In this document: positions 13,484 through 24,800 of the stretch, one piece after another | Layout: the number at the start of each line of letters is the position of its first letter | Position numbering within the stretch: the stretch's first letter is position 1 | Assembly: GCA_936450465.1 (NCBI GenBank) | Contig: OW388291.1 | Coordinates: forward strand, 76,408,436 to 76,472,435 | DNA length: 64,000 nt | Reading direction: 5' to 3' | Origin: Gibbula magus | Taxonomy: Eukaryota; Mollusca; Gastropoda; Trochida; Trochidae | Program-made: the position numbers and the translations under genes | Notes under the pieces: generated by a model | What the model saw: only the letters and a program-made list of their open reading frames with translations | Databases searched by the model: none | What the model was told of the DNA's origin: nothing

Positions 13484-15799
13484 CAATATGTTTTTCTTTT
13501 TGCATATTATTTATTGTACATAAAACCTGAAATAGTTTTTTTAAAAATAAGGTACCATTATGTTAAACGTCGTATTCAAGGTGTTAGTATTAAGATGATA
13601 GTGTTATGTTGGCAGGGTAAATATTTGTGTATGAGGGCAAATATTTCATCACATCCAACAGTCTTTCATTAAGCGTTTGCAATAGTTTTCATAATAGTTA
13701 ATGTTGGATAAATCCGAATGTCGTAAAACTGGCCATTTATCGCTCAAGTAATCGAAAATTTCCGATTTTTTACACTACATTTTAAAGTATATCAGTTTGA
13801 ATGCTAACATAATACAACCATGTTATAAGCAGTAATGCTTTGAATGATTATCAGGAAAACGGTTTATTGACGTAACTGCTGAGTATATTTTAAAATGTAC
13901 TCTTGACAAAATCTCTTATAAAACGCTTATAAAATCCTGCGCTTGACCAAAACTGTATTCCCTTTTATGAGTGTAGTGTTATCATGTTCTGGTAAGTTCG
14001 TTTCACTTTGTCTAGTAATACACGCAACCGCAAAAGAAACGTCACCATACAAAATAGAAGATAATTCAATCCACGCGTATTAAAGACGACTGAAACAGAG
14101 ATACATCATGTCTACAGAAGCCAACTATACTAGATCTAAAATTTCAAAACATTACCGGTTCATATTTCTGTGAAACCCACGTTTTAAGAAATCATCGTTT
14201 TGAATCTCCATATCTTGGCGAGATAATGGAGTCAAAAACACCTTTCTTGGCTTGCTGTATGACGTCCTTCAGTGAAGACGCGTCAACACAATATATAAGT
14301 CCAATAAGGTTATTTATTTTGATAACATCTTTTATTAATTTAAATGCCAAACATTCTGGCCAAAATAACATTTTGAAAAAGCTATTTCAACACCCCAAGT
14401 GTACTTGAACAGACATGAAAATAAAAGTAATACACCCTGACGTATAAAATTGTGGGTACCTCTTTACAGATAATGTCCCGATAAAAATCATTAAAGATAG
14501 TCTTTCTCCGGCAGCAGTATTCCGTTTTTCACATCGTTGAAAATGTGGTGACGTTTCTATTGCGGTTGAGTGTAGTAATGTTGATTTCATCTTCCTATCA
14601 TATACCTGTATAGAGCCATCGAGTATGTTGAAAGGCATATCACAAAAGTGCTAAAAATATATCTCGTTGAATACACTGAATTTTTCGCAGATTTGTCCAC
14701 CTTAAAATAAGTGGAGAAATCGCAGTAATTAGTTTTCCAGTCTAAACAAAAGAGACACACAGTTTATGAGTACTCACAGAAATTGAAATATACAGTTTTT
14801 GTCCTTTGATTATTTACCATTTCAGTCAATAATGTAATTCCTACAGATTTCGAAATACAGGTATTATGCTTGAATTGTATAATCAATGAGAACATACACA
14901 TAATATATGTGTCATAGTATTCCGGTTGAATCACAATAAAAATATCAATTAACAAGAAAATGTCAGCAATGTGTATATTCACATGACATTTAGTATGATT
15001 TAGAAGCATGTAATGTAACAATCGTCACACTCAGTAATGTATGACAAGGGACGAATACAGACGAGCAGCGCGAGATTTTCATGGATTGCTATGGCGACTT
15101 CTGAGATTGACAAGTCTTTGTGCCTCGGAAACGCTGGTTGCTGTGCAGTACGTTTTATGCAATAAAGGGAATTCTGTTTATATGACGTCATATTCTATTG
15201 ACGCACGTCACTCCAAATGTGCATGTGTTTGAAACCAAATTTCATCGGATTGTTGTGATATGATAATTATTTATCATATGTCATGCATTTGTGATTATAT
15301 TTGCAATAAAAGGCACTAAATTAACTTATATAGCAAATGTTGATGCTCATTTATCAGATATGGGCCACTTAGTAACAATCCCCAGCGCAAATCTTCTGAA
15401 AATGAAATACGTCAGTACGTCATTACTTAACATTGACATTTCAATGATTTCAATGAGATTCGACACCCAAACTTGTAATTTTGACTTACATGTATTTGCT
15501 CTGTTTTATGCATAATACTAGTGTACATGCGCATCTTGTATTCGATCATCAGAGATATATCTACTGTAACCGTGTAGACAAAGACGTTACAGTATGGTCA
15601 ATGATAAGATTATGTTATACTTGTTACAGCTTACATTTACCTTCAGGACCGAAAACTAGTTTGTATTAATTCCAGGCAGGTAAGTAGGTGAATTTTGAGG
15701 GCGAAGTTTGGGCCAATAAATGACCTTTATGCACTACGCATTCACGCATTCACGCATTCACTCCACAGTGAACATGTCTCAAACAAGTAAGGCGCTGCT
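13484..15799. other. Intergenic with dispersed repeat fragments
   Basis: No gene was recognised. 13668-13830 resembles 21036-21110 and 21332-21400 in direct orientation (GCGTTTGCAATA..TTTTCATAAT; GTAAAACTGG..ATTTATC). 15020-15200 is present as an inverted copy at 20085-20285. A triple ATTCACGC direct repeat lies at about 15740-15760. Confidence 0.5.
15020..15200 (+). repeat. Dispersed repeat, partner of 20085-20285 (inverted)
   Basis: The stretch with ACGTTTTATGCAATAAAG and TTCTGTTTATATGACGTCAT reappears in reverse complement at 20090-20135, with flanking similarity through the segment preceding it. The two lie 5 kb apart on opposite strands. No protein coding is visible; probably two copies of a non-autonomous transposon. 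Confidence 0.6.
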
Positions 15800-15909
15800 G
15801 TTTTTTATTGAACTTAAGAGGTGGGGAAGAGGTTGCCTCCCTTGACTCATACAAAGCAATCTTGAAAGCTGGCGGCACTCACACTGATTGTACGTGGGTT
15901 ATTTAAGTG
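15800..15909 (+). other. Possible 5' non-coding exon of IFI44-like gene A
   Basis: A GC-richer stretch ending in a strong donor (GTG|GTAAGT, cut after 15909), 6 kb before the acceptor at 21851/21852. Gene A and its paralogue both place the start ATG directly after an AG acceptor, so an upstream non-coding exon must exist. This is one candidate; similar donor-bearing stretches end at 46891 and about 51960. No transcript evidence is available. Confidence 0.2.
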
Positions 15910-16529
15910 GTAAGTGTCTTCGGTTTGTTGTCACATGTATATTTCTTTAGCCTACTCAAGTTGATTTAAAGTATCGATACATTTTTAATGCACACAAATT
16001 ACAATACGAAACATAATTAATGTGTTTATGCAATATGTTGCTTTCATGTAAAATAATTACTATAGATTGATATTAGCTGTTAAGTAGTTTAAATATTGAG
16101 TGAAATTTATTTTCTAGCGAAAAGTGTTGTTTTAAGCTTTAGGTGTTTATGAAATGAGGAAACGTCACTACATTACTCCATGTCTCCTGTACATTTTGTG
16201 AGGTGAATAATGCAAACACCAAGAAAAGGCTTTTCTAAGTCATGAGTTTTAATCCTATATATGTTATGCAGTCGGGGTATAATACCCTGTTTACATGCAT
16301 TCATATACATACGTATGTACTGATACTCATGTGTGTTTATCTGCTCCCGGTATGTATTTTGTGCATATAAACGCAATTACATACGTGAGTAAATATACAC
16401 TAGGAGGTAATGTAAACGTATATTTGCATATATGTATGTCTGCACACGTGAGTATTTGTGTCATGTAAACGCTTCTCTGCCAATACACATGTCAGAATAT
16501 TCAGTATTTCACATTGTCGTTCTTTTAAA

Positions 16530-17830
16530 AGTAAATAGCTTTTAGGTCGTGGACCCTGTGATCACATCCCTGGTCACAACATCTATCATTTATAATCACC
16601 ATTGGCCTTGGATTCTGTACACAAGATTTGAATCTATTAGGGCTTTTAGTTATTACTTAAACGATGAAAACGTTTCTAGGACGTAGCTCCTGTGTTTCCT
16701 ATTAAGGGGCCACATTAGCAAAAGAGTCTGTTCCCAGTATTTCAACATTTCATAATCCCCATTGTCTGTACACGAAATTTCAACAGAGGAAGAAGGAAAC
16801 AGGTTTAGGGCATAGCCCCTGTGTTTCTGACTTGGGCCACAGATTTACCAAATATATAATAATCCCCATTGGCTAAGGAGTCTGAATACAAGATTTCAGC
16901 TTTCTATTGCATTTAGTTCTGAAGAAAAGATAAAACTATTTTATCGCATTGCCCCTGTGGTTAAGGCGTCTGTTCACAACATTTCAGCCTTCTAAGGCTT
17001 TTGTTAAGATAAGAATAGTGGCCACAGAGTAATCAAATCTACATGTTATTACCCCAATTGGCCAAATAGTGTGTACAGCTGCTGAACAAAAGTTTGTTTA
17101 ACTATGCAATATTTCCTACGTAAAATCATTTTTCGAAATTTTCAATTTGGCACTATTTCTTAGCAGAAGACATTATGGGTACTATTTTTGGACAAGATGT
17201 AGAGAAGTGATTTTTACACTACATATACAAGGGACAGTTATGTAACATTCCAGAAAGAATTTTGGCGTACAACAAAAGAGACAAGGGTCCAAAATTAGAA
17301 AATTTAGATTTCATTGCTTCTGCAATAAAATATTAATTAAACATAAGGTCGGTAAAATTTCGACAGTATTACAAAATATTGGTCAATGTGATGATAGGAA
17401 TTATGTTGTTTCCCTAAATGATTAAAAAATGACAATTTTATAAAACAATATAATTTTTTTAGTTTTGGATTTTTGGACCCCGGTGTTATATAAATCCTTG
17501 CCATATTTGATCCTGTATAAATTTTAGTATCATCTTTAAGTATATAATAGAGAAATGATTTGTCTACGTCTAAACAAAGATTCATAACATTTGCGGGCTT
17601 ATTTAAGGAATATGTCAAACTTAAATGAACACAGAATTAAATGATATTTGCACTGAGTTCGGGAAACAGGTAAACAAACTTTTGTTCAGCATCTGTACAC
17701 ACGATTTGAGCTCTCTAGAGCGAGTGGTTCTTGAAAAGAAGATGAAAACTTGTAAGCCTTGCAGACAGATGGACGGACGGACGCCGAACTCCACGACATG
17801 CCATTAGCCTTTTGGGCTTTTAAGGACTGA
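16530..17830 (-). repeat. Intronic/intergenic repeat with internally repeated units (minus orientation)
   Basis: Recurrent phrases such as GGCCACA, CCCCATTGGC, 'ACAAGATTTCAGC' and GATGAAAAC appear every 100-150 bp, and the right end (17680-17825) contains GGACGGACGGACG and TTAGCCTTTTGGGC. In reverse complement this matches the head of the elements at 18296 and 61385. It is a divergent, multi-unit, non-coding repeat. An AT-rich insertion (about 17080-17680) flanked by the direct repeat AACAAAAGTTTGTTTA / AAACAAACTTTTGTTCAGC interrupts it. Confidence 0.5.
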
Positions 17831-18023
17831 GGACAGGCTCTTCTTCGCTATACTGCTGATACCGTCTGCAGTGTTCCATGTGTTAAATATGAATGATAAG
17901 TGCTTCAAAATCTGTAATACGTACCCCCTCTATTTCTATATATACTTACATATGCATATTTCTGCATGAATTTCTGATAAAAATGAGGAGCGTGGCGGTA
18001 TTCATAATGCAAAACTTTCACAG

Positions 18024-18290
18024 TTAGGCGATTTTGCGAGAAATATGGCACAAGTGCAACATAGTATACGTAGGAACATATGAGAGAATGAAGAAGGCAA
18101 ACATTTTATGAATGATCAACTTCTTTATTAACAACAACGACGTTTCGGTATAGATCCTTATACCGTAATCAAACATTAAATGCCTCCCAAACAGTTCTGA
18201 GGGAATGGTTGAACTAGGAAATTTTTTGGAACTCCTATTTGTGACCATTCTCTTCCCACATAGGCTTCTCCCTTCAGATTTCATATCACA
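18024..18290 (-). mobile_element. Penelope-like element terminal fragment
   Basis: Minus-strand similarity to the 3' terminal repeat of the Penelope-like elements at 49683 and 55240: the CAACTTCTTTATT motif, the CGACGTTTCGGT..TAGAT box and the adjacent stem. Only the terminal repeat and a little neighbouring coding-like sequence remain. It contains a diverged hammerhead-like fold (see 18138-18173). Confidence 0.65.
18138..18173 (-). ncRNA. Hammerhead-like RNA motif, diverged copy
   Basis: Read on the minus strand: TTGATTA, stem CGGTAT / ATACCG with an 8-nt loop, then AAACGTCG. It has the layout of a hammerhead core (CUGANGA - stem II - GAAA), and stem II differs from the other copies by a compensated pair. 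The CUGANGA box is degenerate, so catalytic activity is doubtful. Confidence 0.4.
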
Positions 18291-18295
18291 ACCTC

Positions 18296-18870
18296 TGTTC
18301 TATTTAGGCCGATGGGCTTATTACTCTAGAGAGCTGAGATTTTATGTGCAGACTCCTTGGCTAAATGGGAATTCTAAATTGTAGATTTCATTAACCCATC
18401 GCCCCAAATGGGCTCACAGGTCTCACAACCTTAAAAACCTATTTTCATCTTCTTCTCCAGTTCTAAAAGGTCTAGAGAGCTGAAATGTTGTGTGCAGACT
18501 CATTTGCTAATGGGGATTCTAAATTGTAGATTTCGTGACCCCATGACCCCAACTGTGTTCACAGGGGTCACGTCCTTAATAACCTATTTTCATCTTCTTC
18601 TCCAGTACCGAAATGTCTAGAGAGCTGAAATGTCGTGTGCAGACTTTTTGGCCAATGGGAATTCTAAATTGTAGATTTGGTGACCCCGTGACCCCAAATA
18701 GGGTCACAGGGGTCACAACATGAAAAACCTATTTTCATCCTCTTCTCCAGTACCGAAAGGTCTAGAGAGCTGAAAAGTTGTGACTCCTTGGCCAAAATCG
18801 ATTATAAATTTAATAACCCTGTCACCTCAAATATGGATCACAGGGTCACAACCTTAAAATTGTAGCAAGC
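18296..18870 (+). repeat. Tandem repeat of about 140 bp, four copies
   Basis: Units share AGAGAGCTGAAATGTTGTGTGC, ATTCTAAATTGTAGATTT, TGACCCC(A/G)TGACCCCAA, GGGTCACA and ACCTATTTTCATCTTCTTCT, repeated four times with a few per cent divergence. It is non-coding. The head (TTTAGGCCGATGGGCTTAT) is shared with 5940-5960 and 61385-61410, so this is one family of dispersed elements with internal tandem units. Confidence 0.8.
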
Positions 18871-19079
18871 TTTGAACAGAACTCCTGAGATTCTATGTGC
18901 TCTTCAGACTAAGGTGGGTAATCCTAAATATTTATATATGTGAGTTCTAATATGTACTTTGAGGTGTGATTGTTGAGAAAGAGAAGTTGAGATTTGAAAA
19001 TTAAGAATTGAGGGTCTAACAAAAATTGAATGTAATATTATTATTGTAAGGCCATCTTTTTGTAACTTTTATCATATTT

Positions 19080-19740
19080 CACACCAGGTAACAAACTGTT
19101 TAATGTTATCTCTGTAAGAAAGTTCATCTTCTTGAATAAGTCCTCCCAACGCAGTATCGTCAGCAAACTTCACTGTTAGATTACAGGGATTATTACTTAT
19201 GCAATCATGTGTGTACAGAGTAAACAATACAGGCTAAAGGACACATCCTTGAGGGGCTCCAGTGTTTGTATACACAATAGAAGAATGGGCGGAAATTTTT
19301 CAATCCACAATAGTAGATTACAATTTACGTTCATGTTCAAAAGTTTCTCTAACACGATGTGCGGCTGTATCGTGTTAAATGCGGAAGAGAAGTCGACAAA
19401 TAAAATTCTCACATAGGATTTTGGAAGTTCTAAATGCTTATATACGCTGTTTAAAATACAGAGTTTTGCATCTTCAACACCTCTTCTTGCTCTATATGCA
19501 AACTGGTACGGGTCAAGTAAGTGTCTAACATTACACAATAATGAGTTAAGAATGATGCGTTCGAAACATTTCATAGCGATGGAAGTAAGAGCAACGGGCC
19601 TGAAATCATTCATTTCTGTAGAATTATTCTTTTTTGGTACTGGTATTATCTTTGACATTTTCCACATTTCCGGGATCACATGACAATCAAAGGAGAGTTG
19701 ATACAGTCGTGAAAATACATTACACAATTGTTCACTACAC
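19080..19740 (-). pseudogene. Reverse transcriptase fragment of a CR1/L2-type LINE
   Basis: The minus strand encodes VIPEMWKMSKIIPVPKK, then NDFRPVALTSIAMKCFERI (fingers), FVDFSSAFNTI (catalytic motif A) and, after a frameshift near 19250, a KFADDTALGGLI-like motif C near 19140-19170. It is both truncated and frameshifted. It lies in the intergenic stretch upstream of IFI44-like gene A, in opposite orientation, and has no visible role. Confidence 0.8.
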
Positions 19741-20084
19741 CGTTAGCGTTCACTACACCGTTATTGTTCTTTCATTCCATTTTTTTTCAGTAATGGACAG
19801 TTAGAAGAGTAAATCTAAATCTTTAATATTTTAAAGTGTTTTTTTAAATAATAGAGCAATACTTTGAGTGTAATTTAAGTAAGTTAATGACCTCGTAACC
19901 CACCATTCCTTAAAGAGCCATCACGGATGTTAGTGTAGTAAATAAAAAACTTTTTGGAAAATATACTTATAACGTCAATCGCCAGAGAAATCTTTTATCT
20001 ACAACATGACATGTGAAAAATAATTTTCATATCACGACAATTCAATGAAATCTGGATTAAAAAAGAAGTAGCTCGCGCTAAGGG

Positions 20085-20285
20085 TATCCGACGTCATATA
20101 AACAGAATCCCCTTTATTGCGTAAAACGAACTACACAAACAGCAAGCGCTTCCGAAGCGTGACGGCTCGTCTTTAGCGCAAGTCGCCATAACAACCCATG
20201 TGCTGCACGTGCTGCACGTGTTTCTCTTGCAAGTTAGCCTTTTCATACATTACTGAATGTGACGATAACTTTATAAACAATGTTT
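20085..20285 (-). repeat. Inverted partner of repeat 15020-15200
   Basis: Reverse-complement similarity to 15020-15200: GACGTCATATAAACAGAAT, CTTTATTGCGTAAAACG, then the CATACATTACTGAATGTGACGAT segment. It includes a short GTGCTGCACGTGCTGCACGTG direct repeat at 20200-20220. No coding sequence. Confidence 0.6.
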
Positions 20286-21851
20286 CTAAATGTCCTGAGA
20301 ATATACACATTATTGCCTTTTTAATGTCAACAATTCACAAATGTGTACATGGTGTCTGTAATGCGAAATCCGAACGATTGTTAACAAAATATGTAAAGTT
20401 TCCAGAAGGAGACTAGCTGAGATATGTGATCCAAAATGTTAGAGACGTGGGATTGTCCTAAGTGTGCGGAAGTGATTAATGAACTAACGTCTCAATCATT
20501 GCACCATCCTTTACACATGGTGGCTACCTGAATAGCAAGGGGTGGTACTCCATTCTCCTGCAGATAGTGTGTGGCCATCAGTACATCATAACGTACATCA
20601 ATACTGTCTGGCCTGGCAAACGTGCATAGACCCAACAGCTTTACTACAAGAGGGATGACAAGTGATCAGTTTAAAAAATGAACATAGCAGCTCTACGACA
20701 GGCAAATACTTATGCCAATCGTGTTTCTGGCTGATGCAGTATTCCTTTTTAAACACAGTGCGAAACTGTCAGAGTGTTACTAAATTAAATATTGATGTAA
20801 CTGTTTACTCACATAAGAAAACATGTCCATGTGAAAAAGGCTCAAGCTTCAAGTCATTTAATCTTAGTTTCGCCAAAAATTTAGAAATTTGTATGCGGTC
20901 CAACCAAAGTGTCCATTTCATCACCTGTTAATCTAATCTAGTAGTTAATAGTGATTGTGTCATTTTGGGAAGGCAAACCTTGTTAAATGGCAAGCAAATC
21001 TTCATCGTATATCATCAACAACCTTGCCTCTAACGTTTGCAATAATTTTCATAATTTCGATTGTTGAATAAACCGAAAAGTTGATATCAAACAACAGTAC
21101 CCTTCCAATTTCGTTATACCTACACCACTTTACAATTTGTGATATAAGGCACGTGAAATTCCTCTTACTAATTATGCAATGACAAAAGAGGACATCAGCT
21201 TTCTATGACTTCATAAGAAAAAGATTCAATGATCGTAAATATTGGCAGCACAGTTTGCCGATATCAGAAATATACGGTCCGTTCTTGTTTTTCAGTAACG
21301 GATCAACTGGGGAAACTGAGATGAAAATGTTGTAAAACTGGCTATTTATCACACAAGTAATTATATATATTTCCGATATGTTACACTATTTTAATGACGT
21401 ATATCATGATATTTGCAACATTTCTATTCATAAATTAAAGAGTGCTCTCAGAGCACGAGAACCCCTGGGTTTGTCCTATTGATGCCCTAAATATCCTCAA
21501 AATAAGCAGCTAAAATGTAAGGGTAATTTACGAAAGATTAGGCATTATCCTCTAGATCTGCATTAACATGGGACCATGGTCTTCTGAAAATTATGACTAT
21601 TATTGTCTGAATGATCCAGTGTCACTAAAAAGACATGTCAAATACGTAAAACATCTTATTACACCAACCAATCATCCGTATTGCGTGTCGGCCATTGTAT
21701 TGGGAACACATTTTATTATTTCGAATGACATTCATTTTTAACTTGATTTTCCGAAGAGAGAAGGGTGTTTTACTATTAGTGACATTATTTTTCAAATACA
21801 TTTCATTGACTTATTTCAGCGAAAAAAACTTACTACTGCCCTGTTATACAG
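20286..21851. other. Upstream region of IFI44-like gene A
   Basis: AT-rich, with repeat fragments at 21036-21110 and 21332-21400 shared with 13668-13830. No coding exon was recognised. The only firm signal is the acceptor AG at 21850-21851 directly before the ATG. Confidence 0.45.
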
Positions 21852-24800
21852 ATGGAGCGGAGTTTTAACTTGCTGTGCAGTGAAATGATACAGGAATGGT
21901 TTCCTGAAAGGAAGCACATTGTAAAGCTTTATGATAGCTCCAAGAGTAGAAATCCCATCGCAGTCTTCCATAAAGCATGTGACGCCCTTGGACCAAGCCT
22001 CTCTATCTTCTTCACTGCTGATGGTACCGTGTTTGGTAAGTGGATTTAAATTGGTATACGTCACTGGGCGAACTCGAACTAGTATTTAGATCACATGAAA
22101 ATGAAATATGAAAAAAGTGTTTTAGGATAAAATCAACCAAGCAATTGTCACTGAAAGCAAATGGTCATCCGCGGCAGAAAGCAAAGTAGAGGTCGTATAG
22201 TTTGTGATAAGAAGTAGTTAGTAGGCAAGAGAAGCATGGTGCAGTTTAATGTACTCGATATGATTCAGTGTGGTTGTTTTCAAAATGTGCCAAAAAAAAT
22301 TAAAATAATGCCAAAGTCCCCAAAGTTAACCTCTTCACTCTGAGAAGCTGCGGATGATATAAACAAATCAGTAAATGGTTCTTGAGATATCCCGATAACC
22401 AGTGTTACATGCAGGTTTGCATGAAAAATATTCGCTGTGATCTTAAGAATAAAGTCAAGATCACCAAAATCAACCTTTCGTCTTCCTTAGGAGAATGTTT
22501 GAGTAAGCTATGAAGCCATCAAAGTAAATGAGCACAAACTCTATGGGAAAAGTACTCTCAGTGTCGTGAAACTATAATGAAATATGAACAGAATCCAGTA
22601 AATAGTGCTTGAGTTATTCCGTTTCGTACGTATGCTACGTATGCTGTCCGGAGCATATCTTCTAACAACTTCCCAATGCAAGGCATAACTCTTGCCAGGC
22701 TCCGTTACTGGCTGATTTAGGCCTTGCAGTATTTCCTTAAGAAATCTGTGCTTAGAAATCCAGGCCCACTATGCATTTCTAGTGCAGCGATACACTATCT
22801 AGGCACAACAAAGCGAGGGAAATACCGCAAGGCTTTAATCAGCCAGTAATGCAGACTGGCAAGAGTTATGCCTTGCGTTTTGAAGTTGATATTCTAACTG
22901 TGCTTGCTAACTTCACTAAACTTGGCACACATGTCAACCATGGTCCCTTGGTTTGTATTTTTAGACCTTTATACGGATTTTATGTTTCGCTGTTTTCATG
23001 AAAAATATTACTTAAACAGTGACTTCTGAAGCAGCCATTTTCTCCAGCCCGAAATTTTCTGCGGACCAATACATTTCAGCTTCAACAAACTTGGTACATA
23101 TGAACTGAACTTTATTACAAGAACTCAGGCTGCAAACTGCAGCATAAGAGTTACATACATATTTACATACATACAGAAGAACAGAGAATATAAGGTCACA
23201 GCAATTAAATTAAAAGTAGAGACATTGTGAAGATATGGACAATATTTTTTGAATAACGACATTATAATTTTACAGAACATTGACAGTTTTCTTAAAGTAC
23301 CAAGCTTAGAAGTGTTAAAAAGGGAATTCATTTTGTATATATTTGGTTTAATATAATAATATTTATGAATATATTTTTCTCTTTCGAACGTTAACTTTGG
23401 GCATATAAATAAATAATGAAATTCGTCACCAATATCATTTAAATTACACAATGTACACTTTCTATTGCTAACTGGAATTCGTTGCCATCTGCCTGTCTCG
23501 ATTGGAAGAAAATGATTAGCAGTTCGGAATTTCAACAAGGAATGATAATGTAGAAAATGAAGGTATTGTTCAAATTTAAGAGATGGATTTTTAAATATAC
23601 TATAGATAGTTGCTTTCGAAGAGGTTTCTAAAGTTGTCATCCATGTTTGTAAAAACATATCTGTTAATTTACTCTTAATAAGACTTTTTAGCCAGAAAAC
23701 GCTTTTGAAATGTTGTGAATTCCAGATGAAACTCAGTCCAAGATTGTCGAAAATTGCTTTAAGATACTTTATCCATTTATGTTCATATTTGCCAAAGATA
23801 AAATCATTGAATGTCAGTTTATAAAGCAAGGAGCACAATTTTGACGATTTTCCAATTAAAAGATTTGCCCAAAAACATACCATTCTGCTTTTGATGACAT
23901 TAACAAGTGGAATTCTACCAAACTCGCCATATACCATATAATTAGGTGTACATTTCCGCAATGATGATAAATATTTAAGAAAACGCAGATGGACATTTTC
24001 AAAACATTGAATATTTTCAAAGCCCCAAATTTCACATCCATATAAAAGAATAGGAGCAATCATACAATCAAATAGTCTTAAATGACAAAAAATGGAGAGT
24101 TTAAGTTTTCTACCTTGGCTTAATACGAAAAACATTGCTTTTGTTGCCTTTTCGACCAGTAACCGTTTGGTTTTAGTAAATTTATTATTTTTTTGTAAAG
24201 TAATGCCAAGATAGGGATAATGATCTACATTTTCAAGGATGTTATCACCAATATTAAAAATTCTTTTGTAGTCCTTTTTAGAGCCGCCGAAAATGAGAAT
24301 TTTGGATTTTGATGTGTTTATTTTAAGTCTCCATTTGTTACAATAATTATTAAATGAATCTAACATATCTTGCACATCACAGGGGTCTGAGGACATAAGC
24401 ACAGTATCATCAGCATATAACAATGCAAAAAGTGTAATAATTGTTTCAATGCGGTTGTGAAAATCACCAGGTTTTAGTTGTAAACCGCAACATGAATCTG
24501 AAGCTAGGGAACCTTCAAGGTCGTTGAGAAATAGTGAAAATAAAATCGGAGACAAATTTTCTCCTTGGCGGACACCTTGTTTGCACAGAAAAAAGTCAGA
24601 ATATTTACCGCCGTTACATACACATGATTTAATATTTTGATACATGTTAAAAATGACTTTAAAGCATTTCCCAGTTATGTTATTTTGTAAAAGTTTTTGC
24701 CAGAGCCCTGATCTCCAGACGGTATCGAATGCTTTTTGGAAATCGATAAATGCGCAATATAATTTCTTTTTGCGACATTTTAGCAGTTCCGAAAGGTGAT

